Shown here one piece after another: positions 55,476 to 63,600 of a stretch of DNA of 64,000 bases. The DNA lies in the NCBI RefSeq assembly GCF_006738645.1, contig NZ_AP019700.1:4198001-4262000 (forward strand), given 5' to 3'. The first letter of the stretch is position 1, and the number at the start of each line of letters is the position of its first letter. This DNA comes from Stella humosa (lineage in GTDB: Bacteria > Pseudomonadota > Alphaproteobacteria > ATCC43930 > Allostellaceae). The notes beneath the pieces were generated by a model. That model was not told the origin of the DNA. It saw nothing but the letters and a program-made list of their open reading frames with translations, and searched no databases. A program made the translations under genes and the position numbers.

Positions 55476-56603
55476 TCAGTAGCGACGGCCGCGGGCAAGG
55501 CGCAGCTCGATGAACCGGCTGTAGCGCGACATCGCCCAGCAGCCGAGGAAATAGATCCCGGCCACGAAGAGATAGCCCTCCGTATAAAAGGCGATCCAGG
55601 GCGGGTCGGCGATGGCGGTGGTGGTGGCGTTCAGGATGTCGAACAGGCCGATGATGATGACCAGGGTCGAATTCTTGAAGACCGAGATCAGCTGGTTCAT
55701 CAGCCCCGGAATGACGATGCGCAACGCCTGCGGCAGGATGATCTTGCGCGTCGTCAACCAGTAGGGGAGCCCCAGCGACGCCGCCGCCTCGTACTGGCCG
55801 GCAGGGATCGCCTGCAGGCCGCCGCGGATCACTTCGGCGAAGTAGCAGCCGGCGAAGATGCCCATCGCAATCAGCACCCGCGCCAGCTTGTCGATGTCCC
55901 AGCCGGGCGGCAGGAACAGGGGAAACACGACGGCCGCGCAGAACAGCACGGTCACCAGCGGCACGCCGCGGATCAGTTCGATCAGTCCGACCGAGACGGA
56001 GCGGATGACCGGCAGCCGCGAGCGCCGCCCGAGCGCCAGCAGGACGCCGGCCGGCAGCCCGATGAGGACGGTGGAGCTGAAGACGATGATGGTGAGCGAC
56101 AAGCCGCCCCAGAGCCGGGTCTCGACCGGCGTCAGCCCGAAGACGCCGCCCAGCATCAGCACCAGGAAGGCCGCGACGGCGAAGGTCCATAGCGGCAGCA
56201 GCACCATGCGGTGCCAGGCGCGCGGCCAGCAGGTGATGGCGACGGCGGCCGTGTAGATGCCGGTGGCCGCCAACGGCCGCCAGTGCTCGTCGTAGGGATA
56301 GAGCCCGAACAGCATCAGCCGGTGCTTTTCGACCACGACCGCCCAGCAGGCACCCGCCGCCGCGCGACAGACGGTCGGGTCCGAGGTCCACCACACGGCA
56401 TCGATCACCGCCCAGCGGAAGAGCCGCGGCAGGGCCAGCAGGATGACCGCAGCCACGACCAGCGTCAGGAGCGTGTTGCCGATGCTGCTGAAGAGGTTCT
56501 CCCGCATCCAGCGCACGGCGCCGATGCGCTGGAGCGGCGGCCGCTCGGCCGGGCTAGGCCTTGCGGGCCGCGCAGCGACCAGGGCGTCGGCGCCGTCCGT
56601 CAT
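55476..56603 (-). CDS. aapM: General L-amino acid ABC transporter permease (AapM type)
   Basis: A 375-residue inner-membrane permease. The C-terminal HisMQ-type domain includes LWGGLSLTIIVFSSTVLIGLPAGVLLALG and the ATPase-contact EAAxxxG loop in QYEAAASLGLPYWLTTRKI, then LPQALRIVIPGLMNQLISVFKNSTL. The long N-terminal part with extra membrane segments is typical of AapM. The ATG overlaps the aapQ stop (ATGA). The expected ATPase gene aapP does not follow; a DAO gene takes its place. Confidence 0.9.
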   Translation of the reverse strand: MTDGADALVAARPARPSPAERPPLQRIGAVRWMRENLFSSIGNTLLTLVVAAVILLALPRLFRWAVIDAVWWTSDPTVCRAAAGACWAVVVEKHRLMLFGLYPYDEHWRPLAATGIYTAAVAITCWPRAWHRMVLLPLWTFAVAAFLVLMLGGVFGLTPVETRLWGGLSLTIIVFSSTVLIGLPAGVLLALGRRSRLPVIRSVSVGLIELIRGVPLVTVLFCAAVVFPLFLPPGWDIDKLARVLIAMGIFAGCYFAEVIRGGLQAIPAGQYEAAASLGLPYWLTTRKIILPQALRIVIPGLMNQLISVFKNSTLVIIIGLFDILNATTTAIADPPWIAFYTEGYLFVAGIYFLGCWAMSRYSRFIELRLARGRRY

Positions 56604-57772
56604 CGCCGGAACCGGACGCGGCTGTTGTACCAGTTCATCAGCAGCGAGATGGACAGGCTGATCGTCAGGTAGACGGCCATCATGATGAGGATGCCCTCGA
56701 CCGCCTGGCCGGTCTGGTTGAGCGCGGTGTTGGAGACGCTGACCAGGTCGGGATAGCCGATCCAGACGGCGAGCGAGCTGTCCTTCACCAGGTTGAGGTA
56801 CTGGCTGGTCAGCGGCGGGATGATGACCCGCAGCGACTGCGGCAGCACGACCAGGCCCAGCACCAGCCCCTCGCGCAGGCCCAGCGCGCGCGCCGCCTCG
56901 CGCTGGCCCGCGGCCACCGCCTGGATGCCCGAGCGGACGATCTCGCCGATGAAGGCGCCGACATAGGCGACGAGGCCGATCAGCAACGCCACGAATTCCG
57001 GGCTGTGGGTCGTGCCACCGCGGAAGTTGAAGGCGCGCAACGTCGGCATGTCGAGCGCGAAGGGCGCGCCCGCCGCCAGCCATAACGCCGACGGGGGTCC
57101 CAGGATCAGCAGCAGCATCGGCAGGACCGTCGGCGGCCGGCGGCCGGTGCGTTCCTGCCGCCGCCGTGCCCAGCCCCGCCAGGCGAGCCCCCCGGCGATC
57201 CCGATCGCCAGCGCCGCCAGCATCCAGCCATGGATCGGGTCGGCCGCGGGCACCGGGTGGACCAGCCCGCGATTGGAGAGAAAGACGCCCTCGATCGGGT
57301 TGTGGGCCTGGCGCGGCGGCGGCAGTTGCCGGATCACCGCGTACCAGAAGACGATCTGCAGCAGCAGCGGCGTGTTGCGGAACAGCTCCACATAGGCGGC
57401 GCTGACCCGTGCCACCAGCCAGTTGGGCGAGACCCGGGCGATGCCGATGACGATGCCCAGGATGGTCGCCAGCACGATGCCCACGGCGGAGACGTAGAGA
57501 GTGTTGAGGATCCCGACGACGAAGGTGCGGGCATAGGTCGAGCGGGCGGAGTGGGCGATGAAGGACTCGCCCACCTCGTACCCGGCTTCATGGGAGAGGA
57601 ACGCGAAGCCCGATACGATGCCCTGCCGCGCCATGTTCTGCATGGCGTTCGACACGAGGAGATAGAGGACGCCGGCGATCAGCGCTGCCGTCGCCAACTG
57701 ATAGACGGCGTCCCGGACCCGGGCATTGCTGAACGACAGCACGCCCCCTGCCCGCACCTTGCCCTCGGCCAT
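56600..57772 (-). CDS. aapQ: General L-amino acid ABC transporter permease (AapQ type)
   Basis: A 390-residue permease, partner of AapM. It has ARTFVVGILNTLYVSAVGIVLATILGIVIG, VELFRNTPLLLQIVFWYAV (a typical polar amino acid permease motif) and the EAA loop QREAARALGLREGLVLGLVVLPQSLRVIIPPL. The central insert with PRQAHNPIEGVFLSNRGL is Aap-specific. It starts 33 bp after aapJ and overlaps aapM. Confidence 0.92.
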   Translation of the reverse strand: MAEGKVRAGGVLSFSNARVRDAVYQLATAALIAGVLYLLVSNAMQNMARQGIVSGFAFLSHEAGYEVGESFIAHSARSTYARTFVVGILNTLYVSAVGIVLATILGIVIGIARVSPNWLVARVSAAYVELFRNTPLLLQIVFWYAVIRQLPPPRQAHNPIEGVFLSNRGLVHPVPAADPIHGWMLAALAIGIAGGLAWRGWARRRQERTGRRPPTVLPMLLLILGPPSALWLAAGAPFALDMPTLRAFNFRGGTTHSPEFVALLIGLVAYVGAFIGEIVRSGIQAVAAGQREAARALGLREGLVLGLVVLPQSLRVIIPPLTSQYLNLVKDSSLAVWIGYPDLVSVSNTALNQTGQAVEGILIMMAVYLTISLSISLLMNWYNSRVRFRR

Positions 57773-57805
57773 GGTCGGCGATTGCCCGTCGTGGCCCTTC
57801 CGTCC

Positions 57806-58837
57806 CTACTGGAAGGGCGGCGAGTACAGCACACCGCCGTCGCGCCACAGCTTGTTCAGGCCGCGATCGAGCTTCAGCGGCGAGTCCTTGCCGACATTCT
57901 TTTCCCAGATTTCCTCGTAGTTCCCGACCTTCTTGATGATCTGGTAGACGAAGTCCTTTGGTACGCCCAGCTTCTCGCCCAGGTCGGCGGTGACGCCCAG
58001 CAGGCGCTGCACCTCGGGGTCCGAGCTCTTCAGCGACTGGTCGACGTTCTTCGAGGTGATGCCCTTCTCCTCGGCCTCGAAAGTCGCGAAGACCGACCAG
58101 GTGACGATGTCCTTCCATTGCGGGTCGCCCTGCCGGAAGGCGATCGCCAGCGGCTCCTTCAGCAGCACGTCCGGCAGGATGATGTGGTCCTCGGGCTTGG
58201 CCGCCTGGTAGGCGCGGATGGTGGCGAGACCCGGCAGGAAGTTCGAGACGACGTCGCACCGGTTGGCGAGATAGGCGTCGTTCAGCTCCTTCAGATTCTC
58301 GATCACGACCGGCTGGTACTTGATCTTGTTCTGCTGCCAGAAGTCCGCGACGTTGCGCTCGATCGAGCTGCCGGGCGGCACGCAGACCGATGCCCCGTCC
58401 AGCTCCTTGCCGGACTTCACGCCCAGGCTCTTGTGCACCATCAACGCGGTGTGCGCGTACATGGTGACCGGCGAGAAATCGAAGCCCAGGGCCGCGTCGC
58501 GCGTCAGGTTGACGGTGGTCGAGCGCGACAGCACGTCGATCTCGCCCGACTGCAGCGACGGGAAGCGCTGCACGGTCGTCAGCGGGATGAACTTCACCTT
58601 GGTCGGGTCGCCGAACACGGCGGCCGCAACCACGCGGCAGAAGTCGACGTCGAAGCCGCGCCACTCGCCCTTGGCGTCGGGCGCGGAAATGCCCGGCCGA
58701 TTGCCGTCCGCCCCGCAGGACAGATGCCCGCGCTGCTTGACCGCCGCCAGGGTCGGGCCGTCGGCTGCACTTGCCGCCGCGCCTGCGACGAGGCTCGCGC
58801 CGATGGTGAGGATGCCCGCGATAGTGGCCCGTTTCAT
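57806..58837 (-). CDS. aapJ: Amino acid ABC transporter substrate-binding protein (AapJ type)
   Basis: A 343-residue periplasmic receptor of the SBP_bac_3 family. The signal peptide ends AAASAADGPTLAAV. Family features are GHLSCGADGNRPGISAPDAKGEWRGFDVDFCRVVAAAVFGD, the ligand Arg in SRSTTVNLTRDAALGFDFSPV and ASVCVPPGSSIERNVADFW. In the family it delivers polar amino acids to AapQM. ATG 58837 opens the operon aapJ-aapQ-aapM-DAO-Ldh. Operator candidate E lies 34 bp upstream. Confidence 0.93.
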   Translation of the reverse strand: MKRATIAGILTIGASLVAGAAASAADGPTLAAVKQRGHLSCGADGNRPGISAPDAKGEWRGFDVDFCRVVAAAVFGDPTKVKFIPLTTVQRFPSLQSGEIDVLSRSTTVNLTRDAALGFDFSPVTMYAHTALMVHKSLGVKSGKELDGASVCVPPGSSIERNVADFWQQNKIKYQPVVIENLKELNDAYLANRCDVVSNFLPGLATIRAYQAAKPEDHIILPDVLLKEPLAIAFRQGDPQWKDIVTWSVFATFEAEEKGITSKNVDQSLKSSDPEVQRLLGVTADLGEKLGVPKDFVYQIIKKVGNYEEIWEKNVGKDSPLKLDRGLNKLWRDGGVLYSPPFQ

Positions 58838-58870
58838 GCCGTTCTCCCTGCCCAGAAGCACCGTTAATAC

Positions 58871-58884
58871 TGATACTAGTTTCC
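58871..58884. promoter_or_regulatory. Operator candidate E (aapJ / aldolase divergent promoter)
   Basis: TGATACTAGTTTCC agrees with the palindrome at 10 of 14 positions. Its GATACTAGTTT core (58872-58882) is identical to that of site A at 42574-42584, 16 kb away. It serves both the aap operon and the divergent aldolase operon. Confidence 0.5.
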
Positions 58885-58953
58885 CTTCGTCATTGTCCAC
58901 ACCGGTTTTGCGTGTTAGTGATCCGAGCCGGAGAAACGAGGTCGGAGGCTGCC

Positions 58954-59715
58954 ATGGCGACCCTTGCACAGGCCACGCGGGCCGAGATGAGCGACCAGGA
59001 ATGGCAGGCGCGCTGCGACCTGGCGGCGCTCTACCGGATCGTCGACCAGCTCGGCATGACCTACCTGATCTACACCCACCTGACCGCGCGGGTGCCGGGC
59101 GAACCGGGTGCATTCCTGATCAATCGCTTTGGCGACATGTTCGACGAGGTGACCGCGTCGAGCCTGGTGAAACTCGACCTGGAAGGCCGCGTGCTGGCCG
59201 GGTCGGCCGAGTTCAACAAGGCGGGCTTCGCGATCCACAGCGCCGTCTACAAGGCCCGTCCCGACGTGCAATGCATATTGCATACCCACACCGTCGCCGG
59301 CACCGCCGTGTCCTGCCTGAAGGGCGGCCTGCGGCCGATCTCGCAGGACGCGCTCGAGATCCATGACGAGGTGGCGTACCACGAGTATGGCGTGCCCGGC
59401 CCGGTCGAGGAGTGCGAGGCGCTGGGCCGGAGCTGTGCTGGGGCCGAGTGCATCATCCTGAAGAACCACGGGCTGATGACCCTGGGCCGGACCATACAGG
59501 CGGCCTTCATCCGCATGTACTACCTGGAGCGCGCCTGCCAGGTGCAGGTGGCCGCCGCCGGGGCGAACGACGAGACGGTCGACATGACGCCCGGCGTGCG
59601 CGCCGAGCTCGCCGCCAAGCTGTCGGCCCTGCGCGCGTCCGGCCGCTACGGCGTCCGCGAATGGGAGACGCTGCTGCGGCAGCTCGACCGCCGCGGCAGC
59701 GACCATCGCCGCTAG
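58954..59715 (+). CDS. Class II aldolase/adducin family protein
   Basis: A 253-residue zinc-dependent aldolase-like protein. Ligand histidines are in CILHTHTVAGTAV (HxH) and ILKNHGLMTLG; the acid is in SAEFNKAGFAIHSAVY. The N-terminal THLTARVPGEPGAFLINRFGDMFDEVTASSLV matches the family. Members cleave or decarboxylate hydroxy-keto compounds such as fuculose phosphate or 3-oxo-tetronate phosphate. Substrate unknown. ATG 58954 has a GGAGG box. It starts the plus-strand operon with an Ldh-like gene and the flavoprotein. Confidence 0.9.
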   Translation: MATLAQATRAEMSDQEWQARCDLAALYRIVDQLGMTYLIYTHLTARVPGEPGAFLINRFGDMFDEVTASSLVKLDLEGRVLAGSAEFNKAGFAIHSAVYKARPDVQCILHTHTVAGTAVSCLKGGLRPISQDALEIHDEVAYHEYGVPGPVEECEALGRSCAGAECIILKNHGLMTLGRTIQAAFIRMYYLERACQVQVAAAGANDETVDMTPGVRAELAAKLSALRASGRYGVREWETLLRQLDRRGSDHRR

Positions 59716-59730
59716 GGGAACGAGGCGCCC

Positions 59731-60798
59731 ATGCCGGCCATCGCCGCCCTGCCGCTGCGCCGTGTCGTAGCAGCCATCTTCACCGCCGCCGGGTGCGACC
59801 CGGACGAGGCCGGGACGATCGCCCGCTGCCTGGTCGAGGCCAACCTCGCCGGGCATGATTCGCACGGCGTCGCCCGCGTCCAGCGCTACATCCGGGCGCT
59901 TTCGGCCGGCATGATCGAGCGCAACCGCCATGCGACCGTGGCGCTCGACAGCGGGTCGCTGGTCGTGCTGGAGGGCCATCGCGGCTTCGGCCAGGTGATC
60001 GGCGCCGAGGCGATGGCGATCGCGGTCGCCCGCGCCAAGGCGAACGGCACCGCCATCGTCGCCATCCGCCGGTCCTATCATCTGGGCCGGATCGGCGAAT
60101 GGGCGGAGATCTGCGCGGCGGCCGGCTGCGCCTCGATCCATTTCGTCAACGTCATCGGCGACGGCTACTGCGTGGCGCCCTTCGGCGGGGCCGAGCGGCG
60201 GCTGTCGACCAATCCGTTCGCCGCCGGCATGCCGGTCGCGGGCGGCGACCCGATCATCCTCGACATGGCGACCAGCAGCCTGGCCGAGGGCAAGGTGCTG
60301 GTCGCCCGCAACAAGGGCGTGCCCCTGCCTCCCGGCACCATCATCGACGCCGAGGCCCGCCCGAGCTGCGACCCCAACGCCCTCTACGGCCCGCCGCCCG
60401 GCGCGCTGCTGCCGTTCGGCGCCCACAAGGGCTATGGGCTGGCGGTGTTCTGCGATCTGCTGGCCGGCGTGCTGACCGGCGGCGGCTGCAACGAGCCCGG
60501 CAACGACGCCGCCCCCGGCGTCCTCAACAACATGCTGTCGATCGTGCTCGACGTGGAGCGCTTCCGCGACGGCGATGGCGCCGCACGCGAGGTCGAGGCG
60601 TTCGCCGACTGGCTGCGGTCGTCGCGGCCGATGGAGGGCCATGCCGACGTGCAGGTGCCGGGCGATCCCGAGCGCCGCACCCGCCTCGCCCGCAAGGCGG
60701 GGGGAATCCCGCTCGATCCCACGACCTGGCAGACCATCATCGAGGCCGGGGCAGCCGTCGGCCTGTCGGATGCGGAGATCGGGCGCCTGGCAGCCTGA
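59731..60798 (+). CDS. Ldh-family (malate/L-lactate type) oxidoreductase
   Basis: A 355-residue paralogue, by fold, of the gene at 53027 but quite different in sequence. Conserved are AGHDSHGVARVQRYI, AIRRSYHLGRIGEW, LSTNPFAAGMP, SLAEGKVLVARNKG and FGAHKGYGLAVFCDLLAG. It probably oxidises a 2-hydroxy acid such as malate or a tartronate-like compound with NAD(P). It begins 15 bp after the aldolase gene. Confidence 0.88.
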   Translation: MPAIAALPLRRVVAAIFTAAGCDPDEAGTIARCLVEANLAGHDSHGVARVQRYIRALSAGMIERNRHATVALDSGSLVVLEGHRGFGQVIGAEAMAIAVARAKANGTAIVAIRRSYHLGRIGEWAEICAAAGCASIHFVNVIGDGYCVAPFGGAERRLSTNPFAAGMPVAGGDPIILDMATSSLAEGKVLVARNKGVPLPPGTIIDAEARPSCDPNALYGPPPGALLPFGAHKGYGLAVFCDLLAGVLTGGGCNEPGNDAAPGVLNNMLSIVLDVERFRDGDGAAREVEAFADWLRSSRPMEGHADVQVPGDPERRTRLARKAGGIPLDPTTWQTIIEAGAAVGLSDAEIGRLAA

Positions 60799-60884
60799 GC
60801 GATCAGCCGGCCGCCGCGGCCGGAAGCGAAGGTGAAGCTGGCCGGATGCGCGGACAGTCGCCGGCCGGGGCAATGGAGGAGCAG

Positions 60885-62369
60885 GTGACGACTGAGTGGG
60901 ACGTGATCGTGGTGGGCGGCGGCAATGCCGCCTTCTGCGCGGCGCTGGCGGCGCAGGAGAACGGCGCCCGCGTGCTGGTGCTGGAAGCAGCACCAGAGGC
61001 CGAGTCGGGCGGCAACACCCGCTTCACGGCGGGCGCCATGCGGGTCGCCTACAACGGCGTCGAGGACCTGTCGGTGCTGATGCCCGACCTGACGGAGGCC
61101 GAGAAGGCCAACACCGACTTCGGCACCTATACCGAGGACCAGTTCTTCGACGACATGGGCCGCGTCACCCAGTACCGCACCAACCCCGACCTCTGCGAGC
61201 TGCTGGTCCGCGGCAGCTTCCCCGCCCTGCAATGGATGCGCGAGAAGGGCGTGCGCTTCGCCCCGATCTATGGCCGGCAGGCATTCAAGGTCGACGGTCG
61301 GTTCAAGTTCTGGGGCGGCCTCACGGTCGAGGCGTGGGGCGGCGGGCCGGGGCTGGTGGAGGCGCTGACCGCGTCGGCCACCACCCGCGGCGTCGAGATC
61401 CTCTATAATGCCCGCGTCACCGCCCTGCTGCAGGACGACCGCGGCGTCCATGGCGTCACCATCCGCCGCGACGGCCGGTCGGAGACCCTGTCGGCGCGCG
61501 CGGTCGTGCTGGCGTCGGGCGGGTTCGAGGCCAACTCCGAATGGCGCACGCGCTATCTGGGCCCCGGCTGGGACCTGGCCAAGGTGCGCGGCTCGCGCTT
61601 CAACATGGGCGACGGCATCCGCATGGCGCTGGAGATCGGGGCCATGCCGACCGGCAACTGGTCGGGCTGCCATGCCGTCGGCTGGGAGCGCAACGCGCCC
61701 GAGTTCGGCGACCTGGCGGTGGGCGACGCCTTCCAGAAGCACTCCTACCCTTTCGGCATCATGGTCAACGCCACCGGCCGCCGCTTCGTCGACGAGGGTG
61801 CCGACTTCCGCAACTATACCTATGCCAAGTACGGCCGCGTGATCCTGGAGCAGCCGGGGCAGTTCGCCTGGCAGATCTTCGACCGCAAGGTGCTGCACCT
61901 GTTGCGTGACGAGTATCGCATCAAGCAGGTGACGAAGGTCAGCGCCGACACGCTGGAAGGCCTGGTGGCCAAGCTGGACGACGTGAACCACGCCGCCGCC
62001 CTGGCCGAGATCCACGCCTACAACGCCGCGATCGACGCCAGCGTCCCCTTCAATCCCAACGTGAAGGATGCGCGGCGCACGCACGGGCTGGCCGTCGACA
62101 AGACCAACTGGGCCAACCGGATCGACGAGCCGCCGTTCGAGGCCTATGCCGTCACCTGCGGCATCACCTTCACCTTCGGCGGCTTGAAGATCGACACCGA
62201 CGGCCGTGTCCTGTCGGTGACGGGCGAGCCGATCGGCGGGCTCTTCGCCGCGGGCGAGCTGGTGGGCGGGCTCTTCTACTTCAACTACCCGGGCGGCACC
62301 GGCCTCACCTCGGGCGCGGTGTTCGGGCGCATCGCCGGCGCCAGCGCGGCCCGGATGGGCCGCAACTGA
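60885..62369 (+). CDS. FAD-dependent tricarballylate-dehydrogenase-like flavoprotein (TcuA type)
   Basis: A 494-residue flavoprotein of the FAD_binding_2 (fumarate-reductase/succinate-dehydrogenase) family. It starts MTTEWDVIVVGGGNAAFCAA; GGNTRFTAGAMRVAYNGVEDL and MREKGVRFAPIYGRQAF are TcuA hallmarks, and the C-terminal FAD contact is GLFAAGELVGGLFYFNYPGGTG. The start is GTG 60885, chosen because GGAGGAG sits directly in front; ATGs at 60846 and 60873 lack such a site. In the family TcuA converts tricarballylate to cis-aconitate; here the substrate could be another dicarboxylate. No tcuB or tcuC follows. Confidence 0.85.
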   Translation: MTTEWDVIVVGGGNAAFCAALAAQENGARVLVLEAAPEAESGGNTRFTAGAMRVAYNGVEDLSVLMPDLTEAEKANTDFGTYTEDQFFDDMGRVTQYRTNPDLCELLVRGSFPALQWMREKGVRFAPIYGRQAFKVDGRFKFWGGLTVEAWGGGPGLVEALTASATTRGVEILYNARVTALLQDDRGVHGVTIRRDGRSETLSARAVVLASGGFEANSEWRTRYLGPGWDLAKVRGSRFNMGDGIRMALEIGAMPTGNWSGCHAVGWERNAPEFGDLAVGDAFQKHSYPFGIMVNATGRRFVDEGADFRNYTYAKYGRVILEQPGQFAWQIFDRKVLHLLRDEYRIKQVTKVSADTLEGLVAKLDDVNHAAALAEIHAYNAAIDASVPFNPNVKDARRTHGLAVDKTNWANRIDEPPFEAYAVTCGITFTFGGLKIDTDGRVLSVTGEPIGGLFAAGELVGGLFYFNYPGGTGLTSGAVFGRIAGASAARMGRN

Positions 62370-62373
62370 GAGC

Positions 62374-62416
62374 GGCCTGGCCGGCGGCGGGACATGGCCC
62401 CGTCGCCGGCCAGGCC
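62374..62416. terminator. Long hairpin between convergent genes
   Basis: GGCCTGGCCGGCG (62374-62386) pairs perfectly with CGCCGGCCAGGCC (62404-62416), a 13-bp stem with a 17-base loop, sitting between the flavoprotein stop and the stop of the convergent TPP gene. There is no U-run; a bidirectional terminator or mRNA-end barrier is likely. Confidence 0.6.
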
Positions 62417-62422
62417 ATGCGT

Positions 62423-63043
62423 TCACCCGGCGGGGGGCAATGCCGCCCGGAAGCGATCGCGGCAGGCCGCAAGGTCGAAATTGCGACGATAGGCCGGCGG
62501 GTCGGTCGGCTTCACCCGCAGCAGCACGAAGGCGGCGCTGTTGCCCGCGCGCAGCAGGCGGGCGCCATCGGCGATCTGGTCCTCGCGCTCCACCATGCGG
62601 GTCGCCCGGATGCCCGATCCCGACGCCACCTTCTCGAGGTCGACACCCAGGCTGGTATGGCTCTTCTGGTAGCCGGTCTCCCCATAGTGGCCGTTGTCGA
62701 CGCAGAGGATGGAGAGGTTGGGCGGGTCCATGGCCGCAATCGTCGCCAGCGAGCCCAGATTCATCAGCAGCTCGCCGTCACCGGTCGCGACCAGCACCTG
62801 GCGGTCGGGCCGCGCCAGCGCCAGGCCGAGCCCGATCATGCAGGCCCCGCCCATGCAGCCCGCCATGGTGTAGAGGTGATCGCCGTCCTTCGTCAGGGCG
62901 GCCAGGTCGCGGGCCGTGCCGGCCAGGCCGGTCACGATCAGGAAATCCTCGTGGCGGCCGACGAGGGCCGGGATGGCGTCGCGGCGATCGAGAATGGCAT
63001 CGGTCGCGAAGGCAGAGGCGGCGGACCGCTCCAACGTGGTCAT
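62423..63043 (-). CDS. TPP-dependent 2-oxoacid decarboxylase, PP-domain subunit (sulfopyruvate-decarboxylase-beta-like)
   Basis: A 206-residue stand-alone TPP-binding half-enzyme. The TPP-Mg motif is GDGELLMNLGSLATIAAM with the paired Asn in LCVDNGHYGETGYQ, and GLGLALARPDRQVLVATG lies before it. It matches the beta subunit of sulfopyruvate or phosphonopyruvate-type decarboxylases. The ATG at 63043 is 14 bp after the stop of the alpha-like gene. The reaction would release CO2 and leave an aldehyde, which fits the aldehyde dehydrogenase gene upstream in the operon. Confidence 0.87.
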   Translation of the reverse strand: MTTLERSAASAFATDAILDRRDAIPALVGRHEDFLIVTGLAGTARDLAALTKDGDHLYTMAGCMGGACMIGLGLALARPDRQVLVATGDGELLMNLGSLATIAAMDPPNLSILCVDNGHYGETGYQKSHTSLGVDLEKVASGSGIRATRMVEREDQIADGARLLRAGNSAAFVLLRVKPTDPPAYRRNFDLAACRDRFRAALPPAG

Positions 63044-63057
63044 GGGATATCCCCCTC

Positions 63058-63588
63058 CTAGAATGCCTTGGCACCGAGCAGCTTCTGCGTCAGCAGGACC
63101 GCCACCGACTGCCCGCCCTGGAACGCCATGGTGGCCGCGGCCTCGACGGTCGGCACCACCTCGTCCGCCCGCTCGACGCGCAGGACGATGACGCCCATCG
63201 CCTCCAGCACCGGCCGGACGGCCTGGCCCATCGGGAACTGCCAGGGATTGCCCTCGCCGAACTCCCCGCGCATGCTGACCAGCGTCAGCAGCGGGAAGCG
63301 GCCGCCGCGCATCAGCGACAGCATGTTGACGCAGTTGCCGACGCCGCTGCTCTGCATCAGCAGCACGCCGCGCGCGCCGCCAAGATCGGCGCCCGCCATC
63401 TGCGCCACGCCCTCCTCCTCGGTGGTCAGCGGCACGGACCGGACCTCCGGGTCGGCCAGCGAACGATCGATCAGGCGGCGGTGCCCGGCGTCGGGCACAT
63501 AGGCGAACTGCGTCACGCGATGCCGGCGCAGCAGGGCGTAGAGCTCGTCCTGCCAGCTCGAACCGGGCGTGCCGGGTGCATTGCTCAT
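63058..63588 (-). CDS. TPP-dependent 2-oxoacid decarboxylase, PYR-domain subunit (sulfopyruvate-decarboxylase-alpha-like)
   Basis: A 176-residue protein with the PYR-type half: VTQFAYVPDAGHRRLIDRSL, then the catalytic Glu in VPLTTEEEGVAQMAGADLGG, and VLLMQSSGVGNCVNMLSL, followed by LVSMRGEFGEGNPWQFPMGQ. This is the layout of ComD/sulfopyruvate decarboxylase alpha. It needs the downstream half as partner. A GAGGG ribosome box precedes it. It follows the aldehyde dehydrogenase gene by 12 bp. Confidence 0.87.
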   Translation of the reverse strand: MSNAPGTPGSSWQDELYALLRRHRVTQFAYVPDAGHRRLIDRSLADPEVRSVPLTTEEEGVAQMAGADLGGARGVLLMQSSGVGNCVNMLSLMRGGRFPLLTLVSMRGEFGEGNPWQFPMGQAVRPVLEAMGVIVLRVERADEVVPTVEAAATMAFQGGQSVAVLLTQKLLGAKAF

Positions 63589-63600
63589 CGTATCCCCTCC

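Noticed and set aside
53027-60798. The two Ldh-family genes as a recent duplication
   Set aside because: They share only family motifs; the sequences differ too much for a recent local duplication.
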